Below, piece after piece: positions 20,821 to 31,948 of a stretch of 64,000 nt of DNA (positions are counted from its first letter, which is position 1; the number at the start of each line of letters is the position of its first letter). The stretch is from Cyclospora cayetanensis (taxonomy: Eukaryota > Apicomplexa > Conoidasida > Eucoccidiorida > Eimeriidae): NCBI RefSeq assembly GCF_002999335.1, contig NW_020312104.1, positions 30,768 through 94,767 on the forward strand, read 5' to 3'. A program made the translations under genes and the position numbers. The notes under the pieces are model-generated. The model searched no databases. It was not told the origin of the DNA and saw only the letters and a list, made by a program, of their open reading frames with translations.

Positions 20821-21590
20821 ATTATTAGGTCTGCTGCTGCAGCAGTAAACCTCTGGTGGAGCGGCTCGGCAGCAGAGTATCTTTTTGTGGAGCAGCCCGG
20901 CGGCTGCGGCGGCAGCTGCCGCCGGGCTGCTACCGGCGCTGCGTGTGCTGCAGCACTTTTAGACAGCTTCTTAGCTCTTCTTCCTTCCGTGCCTGCTGTT
21001 GTAAGGACTCAATGGAGCCTTTCTAACAGGTCGCTGCTTCTGCTGGTACTCCTGCTGCCGCTTCAGCATTGGCCTCCCGCTGCGCTGCTGCTGCAGCACA
21101 AGCGGGGCCTCTATTGCGTACAGCAGCAACAGTTGACAGCGCGGCAGCTGATGTATGGCGACAAGGGGGAAAAGAGACCCGCGGTTTAGTTTCAGAGTCT
21201 GCTACCGCAACATCTCGGCTGCAGCAGCTACTGCTGCTGCTGCTACTGCACTAGGGACTAACTTGTATACGCGGTAACGAAGGCACCACGAGTCTTAGAA
21301 GCGCCTCTGCGCTTTCACTGATTGCATCACTTAGCGGCAGCAGCGTCATCGGTAGCAGCAGCAGTGGCGCCTCCTAAGCGTACTGCAAGCTTTGGCAGCA
21401 CCCCACGTGGTTCTGCGTGTAAAGCGGACAGTGTCTTTCTTCTGCAGCGCGCTCTACTTGGCCTTCGGACGCGCTCTGATTTCTTTCTTCCGTTCCTCGT
21501 TCTTGTTGCACAGGGAGCAGCAGCCGCGGTTGCCGGAGGCGGCTGCGACGGTTTTGACGTGCGATCGACAGTAGTAAGGGACTTACCAAG
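20821..21590. other. CTG/CAG-rich region upstream of the Sec66-like gene
   Basis: CTG/CAG repeats give open frames on both strands (for example 20887-21189 on +), with Leu- or Ala-rich translations and no conserved segment. This may be 5' UTR or promoter-proximal repeat, or an unrecognised low-complexity exon; the sequence does not decide. Confidence 0.35.
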
Positions 21591-22349
21591 ATGGAGTTGC
21601 CTGATCTCTCTTTGGGTTGGTTGGTGTTTTTAGTGCTCTTTGTTGGCGCCGCTGGGGCTGCAGGGTATCTGGTGTTGCAAGAGATGCGTAGCAGTCGAGA
21701 GAAGGACATCGTGTTGAAGCAGGCAGGCAAGGAGGTGGACACGTCGCCTCCAGCGCGGGAGATAGAGGATTACGAGGAGAAGCGTAGCGCGTTGTTTCAG
21801 CAGTTGTTGGTGCAGCAGCGAGTGACGGAGGCAGATGAGGATCTGGGAGAAGGCCAACCTCCATGCAAAAGCTGGCAGCGACAGCTGCTGCAGCCCGAAG
21901 AGAAGAAAGCCCTCAAGCTGCTCCTGATGCGCCGCGCGCTTGCAAACACGCCGCGGTGGTTCGTGCTGTCGGGGGAAGCCAACGCGAAGTACCGGCTATA
22001 TCGCAACGGTCTGCTGACAGAAACGGCGTGGAGCGAATTCCAGGCAGTCCAGGAAGAGCTTAACGAAGAGCTTCAGTACATCAAGCTGGAGGCGGAGTGT
22101 ATGGAAGAGGGGTGGGGCGACAAGGTCTTGAAAGACACTGTGATGCTCTTCAAGCTGTCCGAAGCGCAGAAGGAAAGGAACAAAGTTATGGGTGCTGAGC
22201 AGAAGCGGCAGGAGAAGGAGAAGGAGCGTCAAGAAAGGGATAAGGAAAGGCAGCAGGAGGAGAAGGAAACCAGAGCGGAGAAATTTAGGGAGCAACTCCT
22301 TAAGGAAGCGGATCAAAACAAACCCGTACAGAGAAAGGGTTCCAGATAA
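21591..22349 (+). CDS. SEC66: Sec66/Sec71-like ER translocation protein, 252 aa
   Basis: Sec66 (Sec71) is a membrane subunit of the Sec62/Sec63 complex that drives post-translational protein import into the ER. The single-exon frame starts at ATG 21591, directly followed by a hydrophobic segment (about residues 8-30, 'LGWLVFLVLFVGAAGAAGYL') that fits the N-terminal membrane anchor. The family core follows: 'KKALKLLLMRRALANTPR' near residues 105-122, then 'YRLYRNGLLTETAWSEFQ' and 'ELQYIKLEAECMEEGWGDKV' (Leu/Arg-Ala helix, turn, E-A-x-x-x-E-x-GW). Residues about 190-250 form a strongly charged Lys/Glu/Arg/Gln tail, probably coiled coil, longer than in yeast Sec66 (about 206 aa). No homopolymer repeats are present. 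The assignment rests on the order anchor-helices-GWG motif; confidence is good for the family, less for exact C-terminal function. Confidence 0.85.
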   Translation: MELPDLSLGWLVFLVLFVGAAGAAGYLVLQEMRSSREKDIVLKQAGKEVDTSPPAREIEDYEEKRSALFQQLLVQQRVTEADEDLGEGQPPCKSWQRQLLQPEEKKALKLLLMRRALANTPRWFVLSGEANAKYRLYRNGLLTETAWSEFQAVQEELNEELQYIKLEAECMEEGWGDKVLKDTVMLFKLSEAQKERNKVMGAEQKRQEKEKERQERDKERQQEEKETRAEKFREQLLKEADQNKPVQRKGSR

Positions 22350-24250
22350 TACAAGGCGTATTGCGTGCGAAGCTTGCCGCTATACTGCCACTGCGGCTGC
22401 AGTTGCTTGTGCTGCAGGAGCACAGGCCTCTGCTCAGATGTTTTTTATTGCTCAAAGGACCACGGACATGCTGCACCTCCTCGCGCGGTAGCCGCTTCAG
22501 CAATTTACGTGTAGTTGTTGTATTGTATGTGTGGCAGGCGGTGGGGCATAGGCAACGGCTTCGGGTGCGCTTCGAAGGGCACGGCTGGAGTTCTGCTGCT
22601 GCTCCTGCAGCCTTCGATCTCCGGTTATGCGGTCGATTTCAAAAAGGCCCTCATGAGATGTGGAGTTATACAGAGAGAGGTCTGAGTGTCTTTGTCGTGT
22701 TTGTTTGCTACGGCAGGCGGCATCGCGCCCGTGCAGCCGCAGCTGTGGCCGTTGCTGCAGGAGGCAAGTGCCCCCACACCTGGGGCGTAGGCCTCAAGGC
22801 TTCGCATGTACCTGTACAGTGCACCTTTGGTACGGTTGCATCTGCAGCAGCACAGTTTCAGCGTTTTGAAGCAGGCCTCCTTACTGCCGCTGTACTGTTG
22901 AGGGAGAGGAGGCACTCAACACGTGCGTGCTGCGGCCACCGGACTAGCGCATACAGACCGAGCAACGCGCATTATTGAGGTTACAACGGTGGTGTCTTCA
23001 CAGCACCTCTCCTCCTCTCATAGGTTGCTGGCGCCCGGTGCACTCGCTACTGGTAGTGGACAGAATTTATTGTTACTTTTATTGCTGCTCCTGCAGCGAG
23101 GGTGCAGCTTTGCTACCTGCCATCCCTGTCGGCGGCAAGAGCCCTGCCAACGGCCTCGTCTGTTAGCCCCCGAGCCACCATTAAGCGCAGCAAGTCTTGT
23201 TGCAACAGGGAAACAAACGTGTTTTATATTGTAGTATTAGCCACCTTCCTCTCGCCACCTTGCAAGGGCAGGCACACTCCCTCTCGCCCTGCCAGCGGCC
23301 AGGCCTGCCCCCAATGCCCCTTCCTTCTGCTGCCTCGCGGTCTGCGTCTGCCTCCTATAACCCTTCAACTCCCTTCCTGTCTTGGCGTTTCCTCTCTCAC
23401 CATACTACGCTCATACTTTTCGCCCTGACTGCACTCCTTCCTCTGCCTTCTACTCTACATGTGTGCCTGCTTCTATCCCAACACCCAAACACATATATGT
23501 ACATGGAGATATGTATTCTTGCCTCCCTCAGGCAAATCCACACACATACACATACATCCACGCATACACCCGATTTAATCTGCCTGAAAACCTCAAGGAC
23601 AAAAAAACCACAGCCCTTGCCCCCTGCCTACGCTATTTGTCTGCCGTTTTCGCTTGCTGTACAGTGTGTGTATCGGTGAGAAATTAGAATCCGGATACGG
23701 TCTTACGACGAAAATGATAAAAGTGGAGACGCAGTGCCCTTTACATACTCCTCGCCATCCCTGTAGAGGCTGAGAATCCCCTCCCCAATACATCCTGGTG
23801 CTGCACCCACTCCCGCTGCTTCTGCCGTTCGTAGGGTACACCAGGAGCTTTTCAGAGGAACCCCCTTCGAACAAAAGCTGTAATGAACGCGACGAGTGCC
23901 CCCAAAGGGTCTAAAACGCCCTTCAAAGCAAAAAAACACGGGAAGCCCTTTAAACCCCGGGCCTCACTTAAACATTTCTAGGAATACGCATAGGCTTTCA
24001 GGATGAACTCCCAAGATACGGCGGGATTGCGCAGATCCCCCATGGCCCCCCCCCAACTTGAGGAGTGCATTCCACGGAGTTCACCAAGGCCCCTACAGCA
24101 GGAGAAGACCTCGGTGAGGAAAGACGCCTATTAACGGCTGACTGATTCGTCGATTGTAAGAGATACAAGATAACAGTGTAGCAGGTAGACGCAGTTGAAA
24201 TGATGACGCAACTGCTGCTCCTGCTGTTTATACTCCCATTGCTGCCACGG
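22350..24250. other. intergenic stretch with possible unassigned + strand exons
   Basis: Downstream of the Sec66-like gene, two phase-compatible + strand exon candidates (about 22536-22661 and 22720-22819, bounded by 'gcag|' acceptors and a weak 'ag|gtct' donor) translate to non-repetitive peptides such as 'RLRVRFEGHGWSSAAAP' and 'FDLRLCGRFQKGPHEMW'. I do not recognise them and no start or stop exon is evident. From about 23200 to 24240 the sequence is C/T-rich and then featureless. It could hold an unrecognised multi-exon gene or only UTR. Confidence 0.3.
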
Positions 24251-25144
24251 TTAACGAACCTGCACCCTAGAAAGCATGAATGAAGATCTGATCTGCATGC
24301 TGCTTTCGTATTTCACGCCTGCCGCCCCTACCACTGTAGCAACGGCTGTGAATGGCTGCTGCGGTGTCGAACAGGAACCGGGCACGAAAGGCAGGTAAGC
24401 CTCCAAACTCCTTCCTATTGCCGCAAGGGCTGCTGCTGGATTTCCCTTAGTTGCTGCTGCAGCTGTACCCGTACCTGCTGCTGCTGTTGGCGCACCTGCT
24501 GCTGCTGATACAGGAGGTGTCGCTGGAGCTGCTCTTGCGGATGCCGATGTATAGACTGTTGCTGTTGCTGCACCTGCTGCTGGTGGGGGTCTTGAGCGAT
24601 CCGACACCAATAAGCAAGAAAGGCGGCGAGGCACCTGCACATATACAGCACCTGCTGAAGCGGGACGAGCAGCAAGTCCAGCAGCTGCAGTTGCAGTAGC
24701 CGTAAAAGGAGCACCACCAGCGAGAAAGCGCGCGCCTGTAGATTGATATGACAGCCCACGATCTGCAGAGACACCAGCAGCCTCACACAATAGGGAGCAT
24801 TGTTGCCGCCTCGGTAATAGCAGCCGAGCAGCACCAGGACTGGGAAGCAGAAACGGGAACGCAGGCAAGACACGAAGCTCAGTGAAGCGAGGAGCACCAG
24901 CAACAAGGCGTACCTTCCATCCGATGGCGCAAGCCATGGCCATTACACAGGCTCTAACAACCTGAAGCATCAGCCTCAGCATTTGCTGCGCTGTGGAAAC
25001 GCAGTGCTCTGCCGTGGCTTCCTCCAGCTCGTCTATGCCATCTGTATTGTTGTTCGAACTTTTTCTCGCTGCCGCTCCTCCGCCGTAAGCAGCGGCGGTC
25101 GGCTCCACGATGGAGGAGAATGACTGTCTCCGGCAGACGGGCAT
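24251..25144 (-). CDS. hypothetical Ala-rich protein, 297 aa, possible membrane segment
   Basis: A single frame from an ATG at 25144 to a stop at 24251. No family is recognised. A hydrophobic stretch around residues 57-82 ('MLRLMLQVVRACVMAMACAI') could be a transmembrane helix; the C-terminal half is Ala/Thr/Pro-rich low complexity. Two other frames over the same DNA (24415-24906 on - and 24451-24699 on +) are open because of CTG repeats but look like Leu/Gln or Leu-only noise. The frame shown has the most varied N-terminal composition, yet no conserved block proves it is translated. Confidence 0.4.
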   Translation of the reverse strand: MPVCRRQSFSSIVEPTAAAYGGGAAARKSSNNNTDGIDELEEATAEHCVSTAQQMLRLMLQVVRACVMAMACAIGWKVRLVAGAPRFTELRVLPAFPFLLPSPGAARLLLPRRQQCSLLCEAAGVSADRGLSYQSTGARFLAGGAPFTATATAAAGLAARPASAGAVYVQVPRRLSCLLVSDRSRPPPAAGAATATVYTSASARAAPATPPVSAAAGAPTAAAGTGTAAAATKGNPAAALAAIGRSLEAYLPFVPGSCSTPQQPFTAVATVVGAAGVKYESSMQIRSSFMLSRVQVR

Positions 25145-26809
25145 TTCCCCTGCTCCCCCCTAGAGGACCCCCAGCATTTAAAAAGGATGTGCCAATGGGG
25201 GGCTTGTCGAGTGTGAGCTTGCGAACTCTGAGTGCTAGCTGTTATTCAAACTTCCAAGTGATAGGCTCGAAGGAGGATGCGAGGAGGGCGCTCAGAGCGT
25301 GAGCGCCCTCCTTCAGCTCTTATTAGGCGGCCGTTGCTGCTGCCGCACTGCTGCGGCAGCAAAAGTGCAAGCAGGCGCAGCAGCAGGCGCGCAAGCCAGT
25401 ACACGAGGCACTATGTGTCAGTACACCTCGCGATAAGGGCCTCAACACACGGTAGGCGCAGCGAGAGAGCCGCTCCTACGCATCACTGAGGGAGCGAGGG
25501 GGAAGGCCGCCGCCCCTCCATTGGGGTTGCCGCAGCAAACGCAGCAGCAAAAGTGACTAACAAAAGAAGACGCTTATTTCATGCATCGTACTGCCCTTGC
25601 TGCTGCTGCGCTTCTCAAGGATTCCATACACCTCCCGCCGCTGCTGCCGCCGCTCTACGCGCACGCTGATCGGGTGAAGCACCGCTCCCCGCGCGCGGGG
25701 CTTTGGCAGCGATAACAGGAGCCTTGCCACTCGTTCCTGTTCTAACCCTTTAAAAAAAGCAAATCCCGAGGAAATATTGCGCGTTTAATGCAGGGCATTG
25801 AATTACAACCGAAAAAAGGCTGAGACAGCCCTCTCTTGGAGCTATCAAGCGCTCCTCCACCTTCGGCAAGTCACCGCACCGCACGAGCTGCCTGCCTGCG
25901 CGCGGTTCCTGGCGCTGTAGCTAGTTTCCGCAGTAAACTCTCACTGTTATAATTCGCATGCCTTTTATGGCTCTGCTGTTTCGGATAACAGAAGCCGCGA
26001 TACTAGCTGGCCATCAACTACTCAGAAGACGTTCTTGGCACTGCATGGCAGTCCCCGTCGCAGCCGGGACGTAGCGGCAGTGACGAAGGCAGCATCTTGG
26101 ACAAACAGCCTTATCACGTAGCTTCCTCGATGAAGCGGCAGCTAGCGCCATGAGTGGGCTGTAGAGCATAGCCGGAGTAGTGTGAGACCAATGTTGGGAA
26201 CGGGGTTTAAGAGTCGTAGCAAGCGCCAAAGTAAGACAGTTGACGCCGTACATATATATAATCCACATCATGCCGCGCCGAATGTTGGTGTGCAGGAAGC
26301 TCCATGGGGAGCGGTAGCTCGGTGGAACGTGTAGGCTTTCGTAGACACAGTCAAAGCAATTGCACACAGTTGTGGCAGGGATTTGAAGGGCACTGCAACC
26401 GACATTTGGATGCACAGCGAAACAAAGGTGACAAAAAGGAAAAACGGGACCGTCAATAGAGAGAGACAGTCTAGAGGGGCTACGAACAACTGGTCGACTC
26501 ATGCACCCTGGCTTCGTATAGGGGTATCCTGCGTAGGAGAGAGAAGTTTTTTTATACGAAGAGTAACGGACGCAAAGCAGGAAGCATAAAAAAGCAACAA
26601 AGCAGGGAAAGAGGAACACAGGCAGAGACAGGCCCTGCAGAGCCTTCAGCAAAGACCCAGACGGGGAGAAAGGCCATCCCTCGACCTGCATAGTCTAAGA
26701 GCCGCGGCTCCACCCATACAAACAAAAGGGCGGAGAATCCAGCAGAGGAAAAGCCGCACCAACATCATTGGGGGCAGAACTCTCACCAGCGGCAGCTCAG
26801 GAGGGAATC
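25145..26809. other. intergenic region upstream of the ODAD3-like gene
   Basis: The left part is G/C- and CAG-rich (25270-25720), the right part repeat-poor. A 225-codon - strand frame (26014-26691) has no motif and an unremarkable Cys-rich translation; I treat it as chance. The stretch would include the promoter of the + strand coiled-coil gene beginning at 26810. Confidence 0.45.
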
Positions 26810-29800
26810 ATGGCTCTTGCAGTGGAACAGCAAGAGGAGCAGCTGCGGGATCTGCAGCGGCGCTACTGCACTATGGGTCAGATAATTCTGTGTATCTCCT
26901 GTCATATACCCCTACCTATGTCCACCGCTCCTCCTGTTGGTCTTTTCCTTTGCCTGTGCATGTACCTCCTTGGTCTTGTTCTCTCTTTCCTCAGTGCACT
27001 AAGAATACCTCTACAATTGTTGTGGGCTTTTGGTCCTCTCCTTTAGCTTGCCTGTTCTCCGTCCTTCAACGAGTTTCCGCCAGCCTGTCTTCTGCTCTCC
27101 TCGTGTAGTACCTCCTATTTTGTTGTGTTTGAGTACTGCACCTTGATGCCTCTTCCCAAGCCATGCGTCGCAGACCAAGCCTCCTTATGCCATTCGTCGT
27201 CTTGTACCTCCAATGCGCCCTGTGTCCGTATGCTCCACTCTCCGAGGCGTATGCGAAAGGCTTTGTGCCCTGCTCTCAGTCCTGTTCTTGCCTGTATATA
27301 TATATATATGTCCTGTGCAACACGTCATTGTTCCCGTTTCTTGGTATATATCTGCCCCCCTTTGTTTGCTTCGAGAGGCTGTGTCGGCTGGTCCTTGCTA
27401 TGGAGAGTGCCACTACCACTTGTCTCTTCCAAGCACAGAGGTGCATTGAGACACTGTTCATGCTAGTGCTGGCCTTGTTACTGCACTTGTTCTGGGCTCA
27501 GAGGCGGAGCATCACGCCAACGTGAAAGCCATGCAACGCAACATGCAGGCGAACAGCTCTTCGTTGTTGCAGCTGAAAGCAGAGAACGCTGATTTGCTGC
27601 AGCATCTCAAAGACCTAAAATCTCAACGGGTCCTACCAGCTCCTCAGCATATCGAAAGAAAGGTTAGCAGCAGATGCTTGTTTGGGCAGCGTGCCCCAGC
27701 ACAGCATCTGGCAAGTTAGGCAAAGGGCCTTTGGCTAGTGCTGTGATGTGCTTGGATGCCTGACGGACAGCTTACCTGCAGCAGGCAGGCGCGCATGAAG
27801 TTGCTTTTCTCAGGACCTTCTCACTTTTCCACCCGCTAGTGCGGTTTCTTACTAATGCTGGTGTGAAACGCATGCACAGAATGAGGAGGTGGCACGTCTT
27901 AGGACGCAACTGGACAGGCAGAGAAACCAAAATGCGAAACACCGCCAGCGCCTGGATCAGATGCAAGACAAGCTGAAGGGTTAGAAGCCAGCGATTTACG
28001 CTCAATGCTTGCGAATACGGTTGAGCGTTTTCGACCTAGCGGAAGGTCTTACCCGGTGTAACCCTGCATGTTTCGGCTGTCATGACACTTAGAACGCACC
28101 GCGGGGCACGTAGGTGGCACCATGGGGCACAGCTTGGGGCTTTCCGGAGTCTGCGGCTAAGGCTTTTGTTGTGAAAACTAAGGGTTTAGACTTTGAGTCT
28201 TTTATCCTCTAGAGTTGGAGCTAGCTGCTACTAAGCCTTGCACAGAGGATTCTCCTGCGATTCGCTCCATGCGGGCTATTGAAGGCCGCTTAGATCAGGA
28301 AAGTAGCAACAGAAGCACGTATTTGTAGAGCCTCCATTTAGACTGTTTTTCTTGCGTACGCTACGCTGTTCGGTGTCTGAGCTGCTTTCCATTTGACACT
28401 GTGAGTCGAGGGCAGGCTCTCCTTTCTCACTTACAGGAGAAATCCTACCTCCACTGCTGCGAGCGCCTGAGTCCTTACGGTGCTGCTACTGCAGGCCTTG
28501 ATAGAGCTTAATGAAGCTTATTCCGTTCGCGCCACGTATGAGCAAATCGCTCGTAGATTGAAGAAGGAAAGAATTGGGCTGTACAAACACCTGGAAGCAC
28601 TTGAAGAGAACCTAAAGGTCACTCTCTGGGGCTGCTGATGATTCGGATGTGCCTGCGTTTGCTAATAATTGCCATGTGGTTGCGATCGTGGCTTTTGGCT
28701 TCTGCGGCAAATTGGTCTCTTCCTGCCGTTCTCACCACTGCTCCCAGAGGGAGGCACAGTATCGCAAGTAACCTGCCCAGGGAGTTGCAAAAACTACACG
28801 TGGCCAAAAGAGCAAGAACTGGGCGGTCTGCAAGCAGAAGAATCTTTAAGTCACAGGCTGAGACCGTATGCACTCTCTGCAGGAGAAAAAACAAGAGCAA
28901 GAAAACCTTCTGGGCGTCTGTCATGATGCCGCGCACGCAAACGAATTGGCGCAAGTAAACACTCTCGACAGCAGCAATTAGAGGCCAGAATGATACCAAA
29001 GGCGGTAGAATGCACAGCATGCACATGAATAGGGATATTGTTTTGCACAAGGGCCCTTCTCGCAGTGAGCAGACACAACACTCCTCTTGATGTGCGTGTT
29101 GGGGCATTCGATTGACACGTACTTGCAGGCAGAGCTTCATCGCTTGTCCAAGGCCCTGGAAAGCGACAGGCAGAAAAGAGGGGCCGAGGTTAAGGAAAAG
29201 CATACGGTCATAAGGCAGTGGCTACAAAGTGGAAAAAGGTCTGTAAACTCTAGATGCCATGCTTAAAAATGCTATCGTAAGCCCCTTGCGTTCGCCGCTG
29301 CTTAATGCGCATTTCCCAACTCCAAGCTCATATAGAGCATCCCCAAAGACTCATTCACATGCACTATGTGAGTGCTGGGACAGCTAGATAGCAAGCTGCT
29401 AGCCCCTATGGATCAGGGTGCGCCATGCTGCAGGATGCGAGAAGCAGCTTGCCAAGAGGCAGCAGCCCGATCAGGTAAAAGCCTATGGAATTTTTGTAGA
29501 AGAAGACACTACCCTGGATTAGCTGGCCGCTCTCTAGCTGCTGATAGCGACGAGGAATACGCTTCCGCCGCGAACGATAGGAAGGATGGTTCAGTTGCTG
29601 CTTCGATGATCACCGTCACTACCATGGCACAGTACAAGCATGCGCATTGTGGGCATCTAAGGTGTTTCCCCAGTGTTGTGGTATTCTACCACGTCTCTTT
29701 GGATTGCAGCTATAGCAGCTACATCATCGGCAGCGGGATCTCTTCTCCCTTTGGAGAGCCCACGAGACAGCGCCGAGGCAGAGGCTTATGAAGATGCGTT

Positions 29801-30836
29801 GCGGCGCCTTAAAGAGGCCACGGGCGTTTCTGATGCAAACGATATTATTGAGCACTTCCTTTCCCAAAACCACATATACCAGCAGCTCTTGGCTTTTGCC
29901 CAGAGGGTACGTACTCTCTGATGCCTCTGCTGGTGCTCGGTATACTGCAGTTGTGCTGGAGCAAGCACTAGTGCTAAGGAGAGTTGCTCGTGTTTACGCT
30001 TCGGCGGGAAAACCTGCGGGGGTTATATGTGGCAGCGGAGCTCCTCTTTTGTTGTGGCTGCAGCACCAATCCAAACTACAACAGCTGCAAGAGCAGAAGC
30101 GTCTCTACTCCCAGCTGGTGAATGCGCCCCGACAACGTAGCCCAGAACCCACACACTCTAGCCCGCTTTTAATCGCGGAAATATGCAGCTGCACTGTTAG
30201 TGCAGCTGCTGGTGCTCCCCGTGGCTTAGCACTGCGGAGCAATGCTAGTACAGCGCCGTGATAGCTTTCACATCCATCGCTATCGCTGCTTTTGTTAAAT
30301 TAGACACTGCTGGGTTTGTGATGGCACTGTTTCCGTGTCCGCTGTTGCTGCTCCGGCTACTTTTGCTACTGTAGGTGGAAGAACGCCGGTTTGCCTCTCT
30401 CTCTTCAGGGATTGTGTTAGGGGGCGGGCCGCCCCCTGAGGTGGCAGAGGCGAAACTTACCGCAGCTAAGCAGCTGCTGCAAAGCCAGCAGCAAGCACAC
30501 TACAGGACGCAGCACCTACTTTCAGAGCTACAGACGGGGGTTATACCCTTGATCAAAAAGTTGGCTAGGGCCAAAGAACAGGTGGACTTTATGGCAGAAC
30601 CTGATGCCTTGTTTTTGCCACTGCCTTTGCCCTTTCGCATACATGAGGCTACCCCGACCGCCGTAGCTCCTGCAGTAAGGTATCGACGGTCTAGGACACT
30701 AACGTGCGTGTCTGCTGTGCCACAGTTCCAGTGGCTGCCTTCGCTTGAGGAGGGCGCTCCGTTGTGTGAGCTCTTCTCATTTTGCTGCACTGCTACCAGG
30801 GCTTTAGTAGAAGCAACAGTGAGTTGGCAGCACTAG
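26810..30836 (+). CDS. ODAD3: outer dynein arm docking / assembly protein, ODAD3 (CCDC151)-like coiled coil, twelve small exons
   Basis: ODAD3/CCDC151 (Chlamydomonas ODA10) helps load outer dynein arms on flagellar doublets. In coccidia only microgametes carry flagella, so expression in male gametes is expected. Exons fit in one phase-consistent chain of about 442 residues: 26810-26876, 27502-27662, 27880-27979, 28213-28298, 28495-28617, 28883-28954, 29129-29238, 29434-29474, 29710-29906, 30064-30117, 30375-30581 and about 30726-30836 (last exon tentative). Almost the whole product is predicted coiled coil. Family landmarks: 'MRAIEGRLDQ' + 'ALIELNEAYSVRATYEQ' and 'RRLKKERIGLYKHLEALE'; 'CHDAAHANELAQ' + 'AELHRLSKAL'; and 'AYEDALRRLKEATGVSD' followed by 'IIEHFLSQNHIYQQLLAF', the hallmark segment shared by CCDC151/CCDC63. 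Exon 4 appears to end before GA instead of GT. No homopolymer tracts occur. A paralogous docking protein (CCDC63/CCDC114 type) is the main alternative. Confidence 0.85.
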
Positions 30837-30894
30837 CCGTGCTAAGGGCCGGTTGAGCTAGCAGCTGTAGCGCTAGCGGCCGGTTGCGTGTGGG

Positions 30895-31239
30895 ATGAGC
30901 GATGGCGAGATGTTCAGAGCAGCAGCAAAGCATGGAGACCTGCTGGGTTATGCGCGTTCGCAGAAGGCAAGCGAAGATAGAGCAGCAACGGAGGACACAC
31001 CATCGATGGAAAGCGGGAACCAGCAGAAGGAACCAGAGGCTAGCTGCCGAGAAAAAAGCGCTGATAATGCTGCAGCTGCAGCAACCGACACAATCGCTGC
31101 AGTAGCACCAGCGGATGGGGTATTGGCTGTGGAACCGGAAGAAGAGCAAGCAACACTACGACCAGAACCCGCAGCACAAGAAGCCCCTGGATGTGCACTT
31201 GCGAAACAAGACGATAGAGGAGAGAAGGTTCTGCCCTGA
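30895..31239 (+). CDS. possible small hypothetical ORF (114 codons)
   Basis: ATG at 30895 opens an acidic, Ala/Glu-rich frame ('MSDGEMFRAAAKHGDLLGYA') ending at 31239. It lies between the ODAD3-like gene and the 3' end of the convergent patatin gene. It might be a last exon of the ODAD3-like gene, an independent small gene, or chance; no family resemblance was seen. Confidence 0.2.
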   Translation: MSDGEMFRAAAKHGDLLGYARSQKASEDRAATEDTPSMESGNQQKEPEASCREKSADNAAAAATDTIAAVAPADGVLAVEPEEEQATLRPEPAAQEAPGCALAKQDDRGEKVLP

Positions 31240-31948
31240 GTGCCCACGTGGTGCTGTAGCAGCACAGGATGGCGGGCGCTGAATGACGTCGGCAACAGGA
31301 GCGACAAGGCACTCACAGAGGCATCCAGCTCCCGGAAAAACTAGAGCAACCACTTCAGATGCTACGCGACAGAGGCTGTCGCGTCTTTGCTTCCTAAGAG
31401 TTAAGCATTCGGCTGACAGCCCGCAGCAGCAGCACAGCTAAGAACGCCACTCATTTTCTCATTCTCCTCTCTAACAGAGCCTCTCTATCTGCTCAGTTTC
31501 CCTGGATGCCACCAAAGTCTACTCTTGCCTCTGGGGCTGCGGTAAAAGCTATCTGCTCCTCCTTTAAGCACAAGCTGCAGCAAGAGGCGCAGCAATGTAC
31601 AACAAGCCGAGGCTGTGGCTGTTTCCGCGGTAGCTGGTCTGCATAGTACCTAATGCACAAATAGCCCCGCGAGGTGGCCTAGTGAAAACACCCAAGGTTT
31701 CTTATGACCTTTCTCTAGGAATGCAATACCTGTGAACTGTAACATACGGCACGCCACCTGAAAGGGGTGCTGCTCCCTCTGGCTTCTGCACGCCTGTGCT
31801 CCACCTCTGGTTGCTGCAGTGCGGTGCTCATGCCACACTGTTGCCACGAAGAAGTACACAACCAGCAGCCCCTGCTGCTTGTAGTGCATCACAGTAAAGT
31901 TGGCTACCTGGAAGTCCCCAAAATGAGAGATTTCCACAGTCGTGTTCC
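31240..31948. other. 3' intergenic region between convergent genes
   Basis: Short - strand frames here (for example 31650-31937, with 'NFTVMHYKQQGLLVVYFF') follow the patatin stop codon. They are not needed to close that gene, whose reading frame ends at 31949, and no other signal was found. Confidence 0.4.
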
